64,000 nt of DNA, taken from contig JABAKD010000027.1 in NCBI GenBank assembly GCA_012845835.1, positions 1,255,001-1,319,000 of the forward strand. The letters run 5' to 3'. Made by a program: the position numbers and the translations under genes. Origin of the DNA: Undaria pinnatifida (Eukaryota; Sar; Phaeophyceae; Laminariales; Alariaceae). Shown here one piece after another: positions 47,196 to 60,160 of this stretch; the first letter of the stretch is position 1, and each line of letters begins with the position of its first letter. A model generated the notes under the pieces. The model did not search any database and was not told the DNA's origin. It worked only from the letters and a program-made list of their open reading frames with translations.

Positions 47196-49625
47196 CTGCG
47201 TACAAGAAGGCGGACAGCAAATTGATGTCACATTAGATTGAAGGCACGATGATACCGGCGAAGTCGTTGGTCGCTAAAAAGCTTCCTTTCACAGCCTACG
47301 CTTGCTGGCGTACACACCAGATCATCAAAGTATCGCCAAGATTTCACCCGTCGGGGAAAAAAAAACTCGCCACACGCTCTTCCCAGGAATCGTTGTGGCC
47401 ACAGTCGAACACGTCCACGTCAGATATATTCGTTGTGGGCAAATATGTATTGTGTCGACGAAAATCGTGACTGACTTCTTCACGGACCTGATCAAGTTCA
47501 ACAGGCCATGTCGGGAACTCGTCGAACAAGCCTGTCTCCTCCGATGGGCATGGAACAAGCGTTTCCGAGAAAACGTGAAATAGCGGCGACTCCAGCCCCT
47601 TCCCTACTACTTCTAAGGACACCGTGATCATAAACCGATCCAAGAGCTGGAAGTATTCCAGACTGCCAGCCTGAAACGCGCGTCTGTCGCCCATACGGAC
47701 GTGTATAGCGATGTTTAGCCTGGTGCTGGCGAACGCACACTCCGCGTGCTCGTCATACCTAGGGCAAGAGACGCGACGAGAGCACACGCAGGTTCGAAAG
47801 CGGCGTCCACGTTAAAACGGGCTTGTGGCGACATTGATTGTTTTCGCCAATTTGATAATGTGTTCACGAGGACGAGACCATTTTTTGCCGGAAACCGTAG
47901 CATAGATACCTACTTCTACTTCTTCTCCCCGACCAACAGACAGGGACGGGAAGCGATCCAAACAGGAGCATGGTGTGGTGACTGCACGCGAACGCTGACG
48001 AAGCAAAATAATAATAAATTTGGTGTCGGCATAGTTGCTCTACCGTATGTATGACTTTTTTTTCAAAGCGTAATGTTACTTTGCAGCGCCTGGACTCACG
48101 ATGGACGCGGGTCCCGATGGAAGTTTTCCCTCGCTTGGTGGAGAACTCGCCGTACAGATTTCCGTCTGGCTTGGTCCCAATTTCCTACCGCGATGAGGTG
48201 TTGGCCTGCAAAACTTGGATGGATTCTGAACATCACATTGTCATACGGCGTGTTCGCGAACCCGGCTCGCTCAATCTCCATCTTGACGTTCTCGATCTCG
48301 CCTGTGGAATGCAGCCCAGCCTGTACTTTATTAGCGCCATTGCAAGAAGTTACAGTACATAATGTTAGAAAGGGCAGGTTATTGTCTGGATGCTTCGAGG
48401 TAAGCGTAAGCGTATAGCTGTGGCACCGCATATATTACCATTATGATGATCAGGGCGGTGTCTCGCGCACTTGAGTGGACCTTCAAATCGATTGAATATA
48501 TACATATATATATATTAATAGTTTAAGGATCTCGAAAGTTTCACCACTCCAAAAGTGTTCAGGAGCACTCTATTAATACAATCATAATCGTTCGCAATGT
48601 CCCCAGCGCGCACCCTCGAAAAGAGCAAGTGTGGGGTCGGCAAGAATCAGGCTTACGACACATTCTATGTTTGTGGTTTTTAGGACTATCAACTAAGCTA
48701 CTGGGTAGTGACTAAGTCGCTCAGTGGGTAGCGCTACAAAAGCAGACAAAATGCATGTTTTTTCCGAGGTCGTTGATTGAATCTTGCCGCATTCGTAACA
48801 AAGGTATCCGAGGATCTCCTCTGACCACGTACAACAGTTACTGTAGTAGTATTCCGGAACACCATGTCATAACCATGACAGAGTATACGAGATTATGTTG
48901 TACTAGCATGAAATCGCACCAGCGTGTTTTTCTTGCGGGTGTGGTTGACATCTGCATTTGCGATGTTGTGTCATTGCGTGCTGTACGTAAGCCCACAAAA
49001 TCTTTCAATTTTGTCCACATGTGATCCTTGCCTTTATGACCTTGATTTTTCGCCCCTCGGGCATGCTGACCGATGGGACATCGAACTGGAAGTACTCCAG
49101 CCAGTTTACGACCGAACAACGACGCAACGACTGCAACTCCACGCTTCGCTTGGACCTGTCAATCTCCGAAAACGTCGCAGTCCGATGGCAGTATATCTCC
49201 GTCCCATTCCCTCCGGTCACACGCCTCCCACCCCAGTTGGGTGCTACCCAATCACACCCCATCTCCTCTGCGAAGATCCACGCCGCCAAGTGCCGGATTG
49301 TCGAACTGCCCGCGCCATCGGAACTGGGTTCAGACGCAACCAAGCACGGTGATCCCACTCGTCTCAGCTCCGAGGCCGCCTCCTTCCACACATCTACATG
49401 CGATAATCGTCGCTGGAGGACGTCGGGAGCCGTGCGGACAAAGCGAGTCCATACTTCAACACAGTTTTCGAGCGTCCACGACGACCCAGGGTATCTTCCC
49501 GCCGCGAAATCCGTGCACGCCTCCTCGGGCTGAATTACAGCATTGATTTGCCCAGACGAGGGAAGAGATCGGACAAAAAGGCCGAGGGGCAAGATCAACA
49601 GCGCTGAAGAGCTCCAGGGCCCCAT
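46773..49625 (-). CDS. Fucosyltransferase-like type II membrane glycosyltransferase, four exons
   Basis: Exons 49625-49041, 48320-48100, 47758-47488 and 47195-46773 join to about 499 residues. The N-terminus (MGPWSSSALLILPLGLFVRS) is a signal-anchor, so the enzyme should sit in the Golgi lumen. HVRMGD (288-293) fits the HxRxGD GDP-fucose motif of GT11/GT23/POFUT-type fucosyltransferases. GCSTFGQVAGLLTKG (420-434) resembles the C-terminal acceptor-site motif of GT11 enzymes ('STFSWW' type). Cys residues are plentiful (12 or more), as in lumenal enzymes. All introns are GT-AG and in phase; only the exon 1/2 junction is ambiguous. In a brown alga such an enzyme could act in fucoidan or glycoprotein fucosylation; that is inference, and the donor sugar is not proven by sequence. 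Confidence 0.78.
47488..47758 (-). CDS. Fucosyltransferase-like exon 3: HVRMGD motif
   Basis: After acceptor gtctcttgccctag it encodes LNIAIHVRMGDRRAFQ and SPLFHVFSETLVPCPSEETG. It ends TWPVELDQ before gtccgt, phase 0. Confidence 0.82.
48100..48320 (-). CDS. Fucosyltransferase-like exon 2
   Basis: Contains EIENVKMEIERAGFA, then NVMFRIHPSFAGQHLIAVGN and RRVLHQARENFHRDPRPS. Donor gtgagt leaves two bases. The acceptor is either at 48321 or 17-19 bases further in (ttccacag). Confidence 0.75.
49041..49625 (-). CDS. Fucosyltransferase-like exon 1: signal anchor and N-terminal lumenal region
   Basis: 195 codons from an ATG with a hydrophobic segment at residues 7-20. It contains RHLAAWIFAEEMGCDWVAPN and GNGTEIYCHRTAT (a predicted N-glycosylation site, NGT). 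Donor gtcata after AAG; an alternative GC donor nine bases on is also in phase. Confidence 0.8.
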
Positions 49626-50019
49626 CGGGCCGCAGTTGTAATATGCGAGGTGGCAGGACCTGAGGGAAACGAAAGACCGTAGGGAGAGAAGGGAATGCGC
49701 TTGTCAGAATAACGCGTTGCACGAAGTCAGATGTGCGTACGTCATCCGTTGGTGCCTCTTGGTACCCTTACCTGGTATTTACAAAATGCTCTTAAATAAG
49801 TCCACGTAAGGGAGCGATCTCAGGCCACGGCCATGTCGTCGGATGTAATTATTATTGGCACCGCGTAACTACAGGTACCTAGAGAAACAATCGCAGCATC
49901 TCTACTCGCACTTCTGCATACTTGTGATTGACGAGCTGGTGCAGATTGTGGTCGGATGAACACTATTGAAGTAAGCAAAAAACGTGCACAGAGCTTCCAA
50001 CTTGTGACTGATTCTGCGA

Positions 50020-50250
50020 TAGCCGCTCCCTAAACCAGTGGTTTTCTGTAACGAAGGTTTCACGCCTGCTCGACAGGACGAGGGGTGCCATTAATTAACG
50101 TTTTCCATACATTTGTTTGTTTTGCAAATGACTATCGAACGATGTCGTCGGAGTGTCAACGGGCAACGAATTTCAGGAGATACGGCCGTGAGCTTGTTTC
50201 AAAAACCAGTGATTTCGTCAAAGAAAAGTTAGGGGCGCTACCATAGAACG
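50020..50250 (+). repeat. Dispersed repeat family R5, copy 2
   Basis: Matches 35690-36000 in the same orientation but lacks the (AACG)n insert. Confidence 0.8.
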
Positions 50251-51009
50251 ACTCATTCGTACAGCTGGTGTCACCCCGAAAAAGCAACAGATCAAGGTTG
50301 ACGTGTTTGTATAATGTATTGTCTCAAACCGATGTTAATGCACCGAATAATGTATCATTTTGGTCGTTTGATATACACCCCTGGTGTGCAGGTTCCTTAT
50401 ATCATAGGGTGGTTTTCGTCACGTTTACTGTTCGGCTCAAATCGCAAAATGTTTTATTTACCCTCAGAGACTTGACACGCCGTCGTCACAGGTGTGTTCC
50501 TATACCCCTCCCGGCGTGTGCCTTCATTTCTATCGCACATATAGGTTTCTGTGTTCCCATTTGTCAGCTGTTGTTGATGGTCGTCCATTTTTGTTGGGTT
50601 GTTTTGGTAACTCACGCTCTCGCGCTTTTTGACCTGGTCAATTTTGACGCAAGACTATGTTCCTACGACCACGAGCACGACATGATTCCACTACCTTGAC
50701 GCTACTCGTATACATAGTACAGACCACATTCACCTGCTACTACTCCATCAGGTTATGGCATACCAGGTAGTATATAGTACCAACACCTTAGCACAGGTGA
50801 GCCAATACTTATGGCCTGCGGGTGCTCCACCCGGAGATGATCATGGAGGCTCTCTGGATGAGCAAAAACAATAGGTAGACATTTCGGCGACACGCACCTT
50901 TGATCATTTAGTATGCGCAAGAGCTTCCATATCTGTAGGATCCACCTTTTTAGTTTGTGCATTCCCTGGTCGTGTGTGACATGAACGTTCAAGGAGCTTT
51001 AGGATCAAG

Positions 51010-51430
51010 TGTGCGCCGCCCGACGCCTGATACAGAACGCCAGATCTCATTCATCGCTCTTCATTTGATCAGTACAGGTGTATGAGTGTGCCTTTGCATT
51101 ACAACAAGAGCAGAAGATATATCACTTCAGAACAGTAGCGATCGACGTCCACCGCATGCTTCATCATTATTCGACATAACTAAAACCCCGAGCATCAGGC
51201 CTGGGCTGGACCTCCGCTGGCCTGCCAAATATACAGGCAGTAAACAGGAAGTTGCGTGCGAACCCCCGGTATACCCTAAGTGGCCCACTCCAAAAAAAAT
51301 CAACTCAAACTATATCAATTTTTGTTTCATGCGTACTGAATTTCACAGATGTCTGGTTTTGTCCCCCTCAATGCGGGTTATACAGTTTCCGTGCGCAGAA
51401 CAAGGCTGAGCATCCTAGTTGTTATAGAGT
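51010..51430 (+). repeat. Dispersed repeat family R6, copy 2
   Basis: Matches 36935-37380 in the same orientation; it lacks a 16-bp 'tatagtctatagtcc' insertion present in copy 1. Confidence 0.85.
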
Positions 51431-51879
51431 GTCAGTATAGCTGGCAATAGATTCGGTAGGATAGTCCGCAGAGTTATAGTCTCTTGGCCACAAGAAGGTT
51501 CTCTTAAACGGAATATTCTGAGTGAAGCGGATAACCCGTAGAATATAGCTAGTTTGTACCACAAGAGCGTTCTCGGAAATGGAACGCTCCTCCTCTGGGC
51601 AAGATAGATAGAAGTAAGCGCGTTAAGCGCTCATGGGAACATTAGGACATCCAGGAGAACGTTCCTTGTACGTTCCATAGGAAAAGGTCCGGAACAGAGC
51701 ACAGTAGCAATGCTGGGGTGAAGCGAACTCTGTGAGCTTCACCCCACCCCCGTGCTCTCACTACCTGCTCTACCAGCTCTACCTGCTCTATCCAGCCCTA
51801 TCGTGGCTAGGCCTGTGTTGTCTGTCTTTTAGAGTCCAATGAAGAGGAAATAATGTAAAAGCTTTTGAGTCTATCCAGC

Positions 51880-51985
51880 GAGCCATGAGGAGAGACCAAA
51901 CAAGGGCACCGGAACCCATGAGGAGCACGCTTCCCAACACCGACCAACCACGCATCCCCCACTCGGAGTACCACCACAATTGGCG
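51880..51985. repeat. Dispersed repeat family R3, copy 2
   Basis: 'catgaggagcacgcttcccaacac' type blocks (here split by substitutions) match 12180-12300. Confidence 0.5.
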
Positions 51986-53194
51986 ACGTCGTAGCAGTGA
52001 ACGTGTCGACCTTGGGCTTCGTGACCTTCTCCCCGGTGCTCTTCTCTCCCCAAGGCAAGCTCTTTTCGGCTTGCACAGCTTTGCATTTTACTTTTCCCGT
52101 TTTTTTTGGTAGTTTTTATTTTTTACTTTTTTTTTTTGCTTTTCCTCTCGTATTTTAACATACTCCCTTTCATCCAGTAGTAGCGCAGTTGGACCCCTGT
52201 GAGCTGTTTGCACTCGACTAATTCGAGTGGCCGGCTCCGTTGAACCACACCTTACTACTGTACCGTGTCGTTGCGGAATAGGGGGGGTACATGTGCAATA
52301 GTTTGCCCTACCACACCCCCCCGAGTCCGAGTTGCGCGCTTCGGATGAAGGCAATAACTCGCCCTTGTTCTCTCTTCTACTTTTGGCCATCCACTCGCAT
52401 TTCTGCTAATGATCTATATTATAGACACAGCAGGCCTGCAGTAGTAGTGCGTGACTATTTCTTGGGTTTCGTTTTTTAGCTGAACCATGTTTGGGTTTTG
52501 GTTTCTTGGCGTATTTTTACCAGGTACCAGCACGCTGTGTGCTTTAACCTTTCGAGCATTGCATCTCCGACCTACAGCCTATGAGACACTCCACCTTCAT
52601 GTGGGTTCGCTCACAGCACGGCTCATGTACTCGTATAGGCCAGCTTTTCGTAATTCTCGTTTCTTTTCTTTTTCTTTTTCTGCCCGCATACTTAGCCGGT
52701 GGTGTCATTTTTACGGCGTGTGATTGGCATCGGGTACGACGTATTATAATAGTAATATTTTTGCTTGCGTACCTTTGGTGAGACAGCGGCTCATAGATAA
52801 TTTGCGTACCTCGTACACAGCACAAGCAGTGGTACGTACACACGTATGGGTTGACACGTACCTTTCGGGCGTGGCACACCCTCATAATCGTAGCATACCT
52901 ACCCCCCCCACCAGGTACGGAGTTGTACCGAGTCTGACTCCCAGGGTTTTAGGCCTGTATGCACGGTTGCGTCTTGCCCTGATACTCCCGGTAGTGCCCC
53001 GTTTCCACCGCCATCCCAAAGTCGTTTTGGTTTGCCCCTGGTTTGTTCTTTTGTTTTGATGCATTTCCCTTGTTTGCTTCATTGATAGCTACTTTGTTTG
53101 CTTGTTTGTTGCTTGGTTAACAAGCACGTGTCTCGGGGGAATACTGCTTGTACTGTTTTTTCTTCTCGTGCAAACTTTCGTTTTGTTTTTATAC

Positions 53195-54200
53195 ACTGAC
53201 TGGTGGTGTCGCACGTACCATCTCTCCAGTTAAAGACATATCGTACGCGGACCCTACACTGCTATGGCGAAATTACCGTTGTCCAGTGTGCAATTCTTAC
53301 CAGCTTATGACGTACAGAGCTCTATGTTGCCGTTTGTCACCATGCTGCTGTTTAGCGCACACTTCGTACATTTTGGCCATTGCATCGCATCTACGCTGTT
53401 AAAATTTGACAAAATACTGCTGTAGTACGTGTATCTCGCCAGCCTTCTGTCATACACAGGCTTTATGCTGCCTTAATTTGTCAGGATACTGGTGTCATAT
53501 ATGTGAATTCCGTCGGTTTTGTCTCACGCACGGCCCCCTATGCTGCTCACATCGTCCGAAATGCTGCAGTAACCGTGCCTCTTACCAGTTTTGAGCCACA
53601 TATGGGCTCTATCATGCCCATATGCATCTGCTGTAAGAGCATTTTGCCAGTATATTTGTCGTGCCCGAGCTCTACGCTGTCTAATATTGGATTATTCCCC
53701 CCCCCCGCGTTCGGCCAGCTTTTTACGCCATAACAAAAGCAGGCTCTACGCTAACATTTTTTTTTTTTGCGACAGAACGCATCAAAGTCCCTCGCATCTG
53801 CCCCATCTCGTATGATGAAGTGGAGTAGACGCTGCTGAGATTTGCCCGATTTTTGTCACCGGACCGAGTTTACTTTTCCCCGTTTCTGGTGATACAGGGT
53901 AGATGATGCCCAAATTTCAACGCATTTTTCGCTTCAATTTTACGATAAAGCAGGGTCTATGCTGCTCAAAATTGTAACGTTGCTGCGCAAGCTTGAAAGT
54001 CGATAACTGTTTCTTTTTTTTTACCTTTCATTTTTTTGGTTTGAAGGCATTCATTTCTGCTGTTAGTTGCTTGACAATAATTTTGCGAGCGACCACGGGA
54101 AATGCCCCCCCTCCGTTTCTATGCCGCACGTGTTGCTTTCATCATGCTGGCGCACGTCTCGTCTTGCAAAAATGGTCGTGCAACCATGATCGTCTTGTCA
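53195..54200 (+). repeat. T-rich degenerate tandem repeats, about 100-bp period
   Basis: Recurring 'g(a/g)ctctacgctg', 'tttgtcacc' and 'cagcagg' words at irregular spacing of about 90-120 bp precede the large fossil. Confidence 0.55.
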
Positions 54201-55497
54201 CGAGCGTCAACACGCGCTGCACATGGTGTTGACTTACACAATTGACAATGATTGTGCTCTGTCACGGTGCAATTTTTTTTTTAGGGGTTTCAACCCCATA
54301 ATGCGCGAACGGCGGTATTACATGCCGAACATCCCACTATATCATATTGGTACGATTTTATAAAATCCTCTCACGGTGCACTGTGTTCTATTTGGAAACC
54401 TCTGTGAGGGTGGAGACTCAACGTGCCACGAGCCTCGTCAATACGCTCAATACCCCACGCGTGTTTGAGCTATTTTCATGAGGCTTACGTTTTTGCTGTT
54501 ACGCACCCCCGACCTGATGCAGCGTTGGAGTGACCCGAACTGTATTAGGATCGTGCTTGAGCAAAAATACGGTTGAGTAAAACCGCACCCCGAGTGCGTC
54601 GCGCTCCGAATGCCGTCTCTCTCCCTTTTTCACGAGTGTCCTACCTGTGTTACACGGAACCCCCCCCAGCATTTTTATAAACAGTGCACCCCCGAAGTAT
54701 ACCGTCATTTTTAGGTCCGGATTTTTGCTTCGGAAACCTCAAACATAGCTTAGGTTATCGACGGGTACAAGAGGTACACATATTTTCCGCGTTGTAAGGT
54801 CTGATTTTGTTTTGTTTTCGACTGGATAACTCGGTGGTTCTAACCATCTCCCGAGCACCACGCTCCTCCCCCGGGAATATCTACAATCATCCATCACCCT
54901 CCGGTCTTCTTGGTGACGTTCGAAAACTACTGGTACTGCATCCTACCCCTCTACTCCGGTGCGTGCGATACCTCCCTATCCATTCCAGACCAACATGGAT
55001 CCCCCCCCCCAACCTTCGCGGTATATCCCGCACCAACCAGGACCCAACCCCTAAACCCTCACAATGAACAGTGAGCTTCACGTTTTTCTCCTGCTGTAGC
55101 CATGGGTGGTACAGTTACGGTGAAGGACCTTGTCATTCTGTTCCAATAAAATCGAAATAATGCCCGGAGCGCATTTTTGCGGCCAGGGTCGTTGACGGCA
55201 TTTCCACCGCCGCCACTGACCCCGACCCATTTCAGTCAAACCGGATCCCTCGACGTTTGGTACGGCCACCTTACACGCCGAGACTAGGGAGGACGGATCC
55301 CTCTACGAGAGACGCCCACCTGATGCGACTGCGATTTTTATTTAGCGCCTGAGGGCAAGAGGTTATTTTTTTCCCGTGGGGGAGCGCAACAACGCCGCAA
55401 GTACAGCGACGACTACCACAGCGTGTATCGCAGAAGCGGCACCCATCAGGCCAGTGCCGCGGTGGTTACCGAATATCATGCCACCGCGACTACAGCC

Positions 55498-55658
55498 CTT
55501 TGTGCTCCACCCCCCCATCTGAGCCACGACTACCCCCCCAACAAACACGTTGCTGCTCACATCCCAACCCCGGCCCTTGTGCCCCACCCCTCCCATCTGA
55601 GCCACGACTACCGTCCCAACCGACACGTTGCTGCTCACATCCCAACCCCGGCTCCCAT
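55498..55658 (+). repeat. 78-bp tandem repeat x2 inside fossil B
   Basis: 'ccatctgagccacgactacc' and 'acacgttgctgctcacatcc' recur 78 bp apart. Confidence 0.92.
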
Positions 55659-57879
55659 AGCCGCCCACTCCACGCGGCTGCGTCTATCACCACAACGGTT
55701 CAAAATCGCCCGCCCATCACCGCGCTTAACCCCCTGCGCCCAATCGCCCCTGCTTTTGTTTGCTGGGACTTGCTCACAACTGCATCCGGCGCGCCCACGG
55801 TCTCGACCGGGCGGCACCCAAAGACACCCCAGTCTGCGGTAAAATATTTTTTTCGGTTATCGGCCACGTCGTACCTACCCAACTACGACTCATGTCGACA
55901 TCGTTAGACGCTCCGTCTGCGGTAATCTGCGGGTTCGGTCTACTTCCTTAAAATTCCGACCCCCCTCCCGCCGCTACTAAAGTTGTCAAAACGGCCACAG
56001 AGCCGCCAAACCAACTTTGTTGCCGCATTCCCCTACGCGCTCCAAGCCCCAGCACCCACCTCCCGTGAACCCACGGCTAGAAAACGCCGCACACGCCCTC
56101 CGCAACCAGCCCCCAAAAACGCCGCACGCACCCCCCCGCATCACCTACCGCTCGGGTCAAGACCACCGTTCTTCTCCGACTACTACCTACGCCATCATTC
56201 TTCTCCGCCTACCACCTACATCACCGATATTGACCGTTGCAACAGCGACAGCAAGGTCGCCCAACGACGCAGACGCCATCCTATCCGTAGTGGCCGCGAC
56301 GGCGGTCGCGACCACCCGAATTGTGACGCCCATGACGCCTGCGTCTGTCTCACGAACCGCAAAAAGTGGTGGCTCGCAACCACCACATATTGCGATACGG
56401 GACACAACCTACGACGAGCATCATTGTCAACTACCTGGCCATCGAGTACCACTCCGCTGGCTTTTGGGCGTTCTCCCTGACGTCTGCATCGTGCCGGCGG
56501 CACTCTCCCACTGTAGCAACACCGCTACGCCTCTGGTGCGCTCAACCCAGGTATGGGCATACTTCAGGATATTGGTTTTTTCTTTTGGTATATGCGGAAA
56601 CGCGCGGACCGTAAACCCGGCGCTATTACCCGGGAATAACCCGCGACAATCAACGCCGCTCGTTATAAATGCCGTGACAACTATTTTTTGGGTCGAAAGC
56701 GCCATGATCGCCTTTCTTCCGCGGGCAACTACTGCGACAACGACGACAACATCGGCAGCAACAGCGTGGCCGGCCGATACCCATTGCGGCAAAAAAATCC
56801 CTGGACGCTACACGCTGATCAACAGATACAGCACTACCAGCGCCAGGCCATCTAATTGCGGGACGAGGTTCCAGCTCCAACTTTCAAAGAACGAGCTCCA
56901 CCGACGCCCCCGCCCCCCAACAATCTACCTCCCCCGCCCAGCCCCATACATGCGATATCGCTTGTCCAAGCCTGATCCCCTTGTTCTAGCGATGGTCTTG
57001 AGGTGTGGGTACGAGGAGGCCAAGACGTCGAGCCCTACTGGGATGCTCCACTCGACGCCTTCCACCGATGAGCAACGCTACTTGCCGAAGACCACGGCTA
57101 CCAGCGGTTCCGGACTACAGCACGAAACTTCTGCTTCCAATTCCGGGCCATCGCATCCTGAGCCCGCCTCGCCTATTTATCGGCGGCTCCACTCGCGCTC
57201 GTCCTAGGACGTGCGCGTTTTTCAGTGACAACGTTGGGCCCGCGAACGACGGATTCCCACTCGCTGCCACGGTGTTGACAGCACCACTGCCCCTGGGCCC
57301 AAGGGACAGTCCCGTCATGACGACGGAAGACTCGCGATCATAGTTGACCAGGATATGCCCTGAGCCCCCTGCCCCGTCTTCCCCGCAACTCTCGTGGATT
57401 GCGCGGACACGGACCACAGGTACGGCATTTCCTAGCGAGTTCTATCCTGCTCATCCAACGCCGCTTGGAGACAGGACCCCCAGGGTATCTTCGCCCCGCT
57501 CCTTTAAACGCAACCCACGGAGACCCTCCCAGAGCCTCGGTGATACAATACCGAGACTCCCTTTGCGATCACGTTAACCCAGCCGCGCATGTTCTCTAGA
57601 TCGGCCAGCTGCACCCTCGCCATCGCCACGCGACAGTCTTACAGACAGCCGCAACTGACCACTGCTTGGCGGCTCACCGCAGCCAGCTTACACCGGACTA
57701 CCTCTTCTGGGATGTTCAACCTTTAGCAGTGCCACCCTTTCGGATTCTTCCTCTACGGTTTTTCTCATCACCGTGTGGAGTAGTTTCCGACATCGCCCGA
57801 TACCGACATTTTTGAGCGACACCACGACCCCTCAGCTTTCCCGGCTTCGACCAAGTATCGGAACCGTTCCTACGACAGC

Positions 57880-57975
57880 CATGGACATTGGTTCCGAGGT
57901 CAACAAACGCCGGAGCTCCTTCATTACCTACCTGGGACAATGGTTCCGAGGCCGACAAACGCCGGAAACTATTCC
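57880..57975 (+). repeat. About 57-bp tandem repeat x2 inside fossil B
   Basis: 'tggttccgagg' and 'aacaaacgccgga' recur. Confidence 0.75.
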
Positions 57976-59839
57976 CGTCCCACCACCCAACGACCCTCGA
58001 CATCCACCACCGCCCTCCCAGTTCGTATCTCTAGCTTCGGCAACGGTACACCCGAGACTGGCAATCCCATCCATAGGCAGAAGCAATAACCGCTTTATTC
58101 GGTTGGCAGCCGCCTTTTCCCCTAACCAGCCGCGTTGCAAACGAGTCATCCCCTTTCGGTCTCGGCGTTTCTCGCCGAACCCTCCTACTACCGACCTCGT
58201 TCCGACCCTTTCCAACGCGACAAAACAACCCTGCCGCGCCCCTCCCTTCAACGCGACCGGTTTCCACAGAACACCTCTGCCCCGGCCCCCTCCATTGCCA
58301 CCGAGGCGCACCTGCCGAATTCCCCAAGCCGTTCTCCACCCCGACGTGTTACCACAGAGCCGCCTTGCTCCGGTCCCCGCCGACCCTCTGGAGGAAGCAA
58401 CCGCCCTCCCGCTCAAGGTCTGGTTAGTTCTCACTTCGACAAACGTTGGACCCCCTACCGCCCCCCTTTTCACGGCTACCCTGGCCCAAACCATCCCGCC
58501 TGTTCCAGGCCACCGACGGTACCTCCCGGCCAATTTTTCCGTTTACCCACCAGCGTGCCCTGGTTTCCCGCAACCACAACAAACCCGCGGTTTATCGCTC
58601 CCGACCCAGCTCTTTAGCTACTCCTTCATTAACCGGATCCTTGCCACCAACGGCCCTTCAGCTTTCCTCCACGACACAACCACGGACGACCCCGACTGAT
58701 TCTGCTTCCGTTGCCAGTGAACACCGAACAGTTCCCCTCCAACCCAACGGTCGCGAATCCCCATCCGACACAAATACCGCCACCCCCCCTTTTGCCTCAA
58801 CAACCCTGTAGGTTCACCACCTGAACCTAGGCAACCCCTACCCGTCCCTGAAGGCATATCTGTGACGCCACTGTCGCCACCCCCCCCTACCCTAACATTC
58901 CTATAGGTTTACCATCTGAACCTGTGGTTTTGTTCCTTTCCGGTTATGACCTCTCCGAGCCGAGCATCGGCTTGGGTGGGCTCGTTCCCCCGTCCCTCCC
59001 AACCCACCACTACATCCCGCCGCTCCCATCTTCTGAGTTGGGGCTAATTTTTTTTTCCGGGTATGAGCGTTTCGAACCGACTATCGGTTTGGGTGGGCTC
59101 GCTACCTCTCCTCTACGACCCACCTCTACCATTCCACCGCCCTGTTTTTCCGAGTTTGTTATTTTTTTTTAGCCTCGGGCTCATGAACCTCCCGAGCCTG
59201 GTACGTATGGGACCTTTTTAGCCAGAAATCGGGCCCTTCCACGGCCTCTCCGCTGCCCACGTCGACCGATGCGAGCATTCCATCCCGGGTATCGTTTTGG
59301 GTGGGCTAGTTCCCCCTCCCTTTCGACCCACCATCACTATCCGCCCCCATCCACCGGCGACGCGCAAACCGTGCACCCTTCCTGTTAGGCATTGACTTGG
59401 GTGGGCTCAAACCCCCTCCCTCCTGCCCCATCCACCACGTTTCGCTGGAAATACTTTCGGCAAACTCACCGTTGCGGACCATACCAAAACAATCCGTCGA
59501 CCCCTTCTCCGCGCCAAAACCTCCGTCGGGTCTATTTCGGCCCATGACATCGCCTCCGGTTCGCTAGCCAGCTCCGAGAAAGGCGCCGAGGACGCTGGCG
59601 CTCCTCCTGGATCGGCTTTCAGGCCGTCCTTCGTTCTCCCCAGCGCCCACCATTGGCGCATCCCTTTTTGGCCTTCCTCATCCTTCGTCGGGCCATTATT
59701 TTTCCGGAGCCGTCATCGCTCCACAGCCGCCGCTGAAAACTGTGGACTGCCCTTCCGACTACGGTTTTTCTCGCCAGTACCTGTGGCTACACTTCCAAGA
59801 TCATCGACACCCCCCCATCGCCGCCCGAACATCGCGACC

Positions 59840-60160
59840 AGAGCTTCGTCGTCACCTGAGCTTTGCCACCAGAGCTCCATCGTCACCTGAGCTTTGCCGT
59901 CACCTGAGCTTCGCGACCAGAGCTCCACGTTCACCGGAGTTCCACCTTTCACCAGAGCTTCGTCGTCACCCGAGCTTCAAGACCAGAGATCCACCTTTTT
60001 CAGAGCTCCATCTTGGACAGAGCTTCGTCGTCACCTGCGCTTCGCGACCACAGCTCCTCCTGCACGAAAATTCGTCGCCGCCTGTTGTCATCTGAGCTTC
60101 GCGACCAGAGCTCCACCTTCGTCAGAGCTCCACCTTTCACCTGAGCTCCACCTCCGTCTT
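59840..60160 (+). repeat. Short tandem repeats in fossil B (GAGCTTCGYGACCAGAGCTCCACC)
   Basis: At least ten units of 18-42 bp combine 'agagctccacctt', 'tcgtcgtcacctgagctt' and 'cgcgaccagagc'. Confidence 0.9.

Larger units (their letters stand above)
49626..53190. other. Intergenic, dispersed repeats only
   Basis: Holds R5, R6 and R3 repeat copies. Open frames at 50268-50699 (plus) and 51807-52076 (minus) show no family features; the latter overlaps repeat R3. Confidence 0.4.

Noticed and set aside
48705-48800. tRNA-like sequence (ctcagtgggtagcgc with a weak B box)
   Set aside because: The A-box-like part is good but the B-box-like part is poor, and no cloverleaf with paired acceptor stem could be drawn. 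At most a decayed tRNA or SINE head.
56017-57207. 396-codon plus-strand open frame as a host gene
   Set aside because: Starts without ATG, lies in a C-rich block where all plus frames are long, has no domain or splice pattern, and belongs to the retroelement fossil.
57773-58699. 308-codon plus-strand open frame as a host gene
   Set aside because: Same C-rich fossil, Pro/Thr-rich without domains.
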